Positions 5,676 to 6,509 of a stretch of 6,509 nt of DNA are shown in pieces. Numbering within the stretch: position 1 is the stretch's first letter; each line of letters starts with the position of its first letter. Source of the stretch: Candidatus Zhuqueibacterota bacterium 4484_87 (GTDB lineage: Bacteria; Zhuqueibacterota; Zhuqueibacteria; Thermofontimicrobiales; Thermofontimicrobiaceae); assembly GCA_002085355.1 (NCBI GenBank), contig NATN01000261.1:1-6509 (forward strand), written 5' to 3'. The notes under the pieces are model-generated. The model saw nothing but the letters and a program-made list of their open reading frames with translations, was not told where the DNA came from and did not search any database. Made by a program: the position numbers and the translations under genes.

Positions 5676-5906
5676 TTATTCGCTATAATTTTCATCTATA
5701 AAATCATTCAATTCCGACAATAATTTTTCCGGATTCTCCACATGATCCATCTCAAACAACTCACCGACCGAACACCACAACGGTTCACCGCAGCGAATGC
5801 ACCGGACATTATTCGCCGTCAAAAAATGAACGGATTTGGGATATTTTAACGCCAAATCCTCCACATCTGTTTCAAACGTAATTTTTCTTTCATTTTTCTC
5901 CGCCAT
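5676..5906 (-). CDS. Small DUF1858-like cysteine-containing protein
   Basis: The 76-residue soluble protein opens with a basic tail (MAEKNERK), then ITFETDVEDLALKYPKSVHF (9-28) and a CIRCGEP stretch with C36-x2-C39, plus Cys45, followed by an acidic helical end (LLSELNDFIDENYSE). The layout (a helix with KYP, a CxxC, then a helix ending in a Leu-Asn) is that of DUF1858 and relatives, short domains that sometimes precede hybrid-cluster or redox proteins. Their function is unknown; the cysteines suggest metal or redox binding. ATG at 5906 has a near-perfect AGGAGGTG site five bases ahead. It is the first gene of the five-gene run, 17 bp before mntP. A link to Mn2+ handling is only inferred from position. 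Confidence 0.7.
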   Translation of the reverse strand: MAEKNERKITFETDVEDLALKYPKSVHFLTANNVRCIRCGEPLWCSVGELFEMDHVENPEKLLSELNDFIDENYSE

Positions 5907-5910
5907 ACTT

Positions 5911-5918
5911 CACCTCCT
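5911..5918 (-). promoter_or_regulatory. Strong Shine-Dalgarno for the first gene of the mntP run
   Basis: AGGAGGTG on the minus strand, 4-5 bases before the ATG at 5906, is the strongest ribosome site in the window and fixes this start. Confidence 0.8.
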
Positions 5919-5965
5919 GCAAAAATGGAAATCAATTCAATCAAAACTTTTTTCATTTAAAAATG

Positions 5966-6020
5966 CATAAAAAGATGGTCTCTGCTTCCGGATTTCAGAA
6001 AGAAGCAAGAGACCATCTTT
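5966..6020 (-). terminator. Intrinsic terminator after the aldehyde dehydrogenase gene
   Basis: Arms 5971-5988 and 6002-6020 pair over 18 bp with a single bulged A (6007) and a 13-base loop. On the minus strand the stem is followed by TTTTT and further T-rich sequence (5950-5970). It lies 60 bp past the dehydrogenase stop and just ahead of the DUF1858-like gene, so it ends the dehydrogenase transcript and isolates the next operon. Confidence 0.88.
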
Positions 6021-6080
6021 CGATTGATGTCATGCCGTTTGATATGATTTCCATTATCGGAAAAAGATTCAGCGCCGAAA

Positions 6081-6509
6081 CTAATCTCCGAATTTAATTC
6101 CCTGCGCCAATGGCATATCTTTTGACCAGTTGATCGTATTTGTCTGACGACGCATGTACCCCTTCCAGGCGTCCGAACCGGATTCCCTGCCGCCGCCCGT
6201 TTCTTTTTCTCCGCCAAACGCGCCGCCGATCTCTGCGCCGGAAGTGCCGATATTCACATTGGCGATTCCGCAATCCGAGCCGCGATGCGACAGAAAAGTT
6301 TCCGCAGTAATCAAATTGGTCGTGAAAATTGCGCTGGACAATCCCTGCGGTACATCATTGTGAATTTGAATCGCTTCTTCGATTGTCTCGTATTCCAGCA
6401 AATAAAGAATCGGAGCAAAAGTTTCTTCTTTTACAATTTCCGTCTGCTGCGGCATTTTCACAATGGTGGGTTCCACAAATTGTTTGCCAATCTCCGGCAG
6501 ACGCTTGCC
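6081..6509 (-). CDS. ALDH7-family aldehyde dehydrogenase (antiquitin/AASADH-like), C-terminal part
   Basis: The frame is open from the right edge to the stop at 6081-6083, giving the last 142 residues of a protein normally near 500. The catalytic cysteine and most of the NAD-binding domain are outside the window. The visible part is very close to ALDH7A1: FVEPTIV (11-17), EETFAPILY (28-36), VPQGLSSAIFT (53-63), GSDCGIANVNIGTSGAEIGG (77-96), GGGRESGSDAW (105-115) and SKDMPLAQGIKF. ALDH7 enzymes oxidise alpha-aminoadipic semialdehyde (piperideine-6-carboxylate) in lysine breakdown, and the SGAE segment contributes to binding the substrate carboxylate. That substrate is therefore likely but not proven. 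A GTG at 6476 is an internal valine codon, not a start. Transcription ends at the hairpin 60 bp downstream, so it is a separate unit from the mntP run. Confidence 0.93.
   Translation of the reverse strand, partial: GKRLPEIGKQFVEPTIVKMPQQTEIVKEETFAPILYLLEYETIEEAIQIHNDVPQGLSSAIFTTNLITAETFLSHRGSDCGIANVNIGTSGAEIGGAFGGEKETGGGRESGSDAWKGYMRRQTNTINWSKDMPLAQGIKFGD

Noticed and set aside
5907..5970. Mn2+ (yybP-ykoY) riboswitch ahead of the mntP operon
   Set aside because: Only about 60 bases separate the previous terminator from the first start codon, too little for that fold, and its conserved bases are not seen.

Overview
The window holds ten protein-coding genes, all read from the minus strand, so transcription runs from high to low coordinates. 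Eight are complete and two are cut by the window edges. The set fits a bacterial chromosome with an AT-leaning, moderate GC content. No rRNA, tRNA, phage or transposase gene is visible. The phylum cannot be fixed from this sequence. The repeat style (short palindromic elements with CACGAAG-, CGCGGATT- and CTTTGCG-type arms) resembles what is common in metagenome genomes of the Calditrichota/KSB1/FCB type, but that is only an impression.

Layout in transcription order. At the right edge is the C-terminal part of an ALDH7-type (antiquitin-like) aldehyde dehydrogenase, ended by a strong intrinsic terminator at 5966-6020. Next comes a tightly spaced five-gene run (5906 down to 2664): a small cysteine-containing DUF1858-like protein, the manganese exporter MntP, a COG0731-type radical SAM enzyme, a YggS/PLPBP-family PLP-binding protein, and a DUF89 metal-dependent phosphatase. 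An intergenic stretch of about 350 bp (2312-2663) is packed with palindromic, MITE-like sequences. After it comes a two-gene unit: an FmdB-type zinc ribbon and a class I SAM methyltransferase. A second palindromic element (1278-1422) separates this from the last unit: a six-helix membrane protein of unknown function, a stand-alone threonyl-tRNA synthetase editing-domain protein, and the start of a probable DUF401 membrane protein that runs off the left edge.

The genes are mostly housekeeping or damage-control in flavour. The five-gene run joins a Mn2+ exporter to a DUF89 phosphatase, a family that is metal dependent, and to a PLP-homeostasis protein, which suggests cofactor or metabolite homeostasis as a shared theme (inference). 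The most unusual points are these: the YggS protein appears to have lost an internal block of roughly 45-60 residues in frame; the ThrRS-editing homologue lacks residues used for catalysis in archaeal editing domains; and different palindromic elements with periodic arms sit at the boundaries between transcription units. I did not find a clearly new defence or mobile system.
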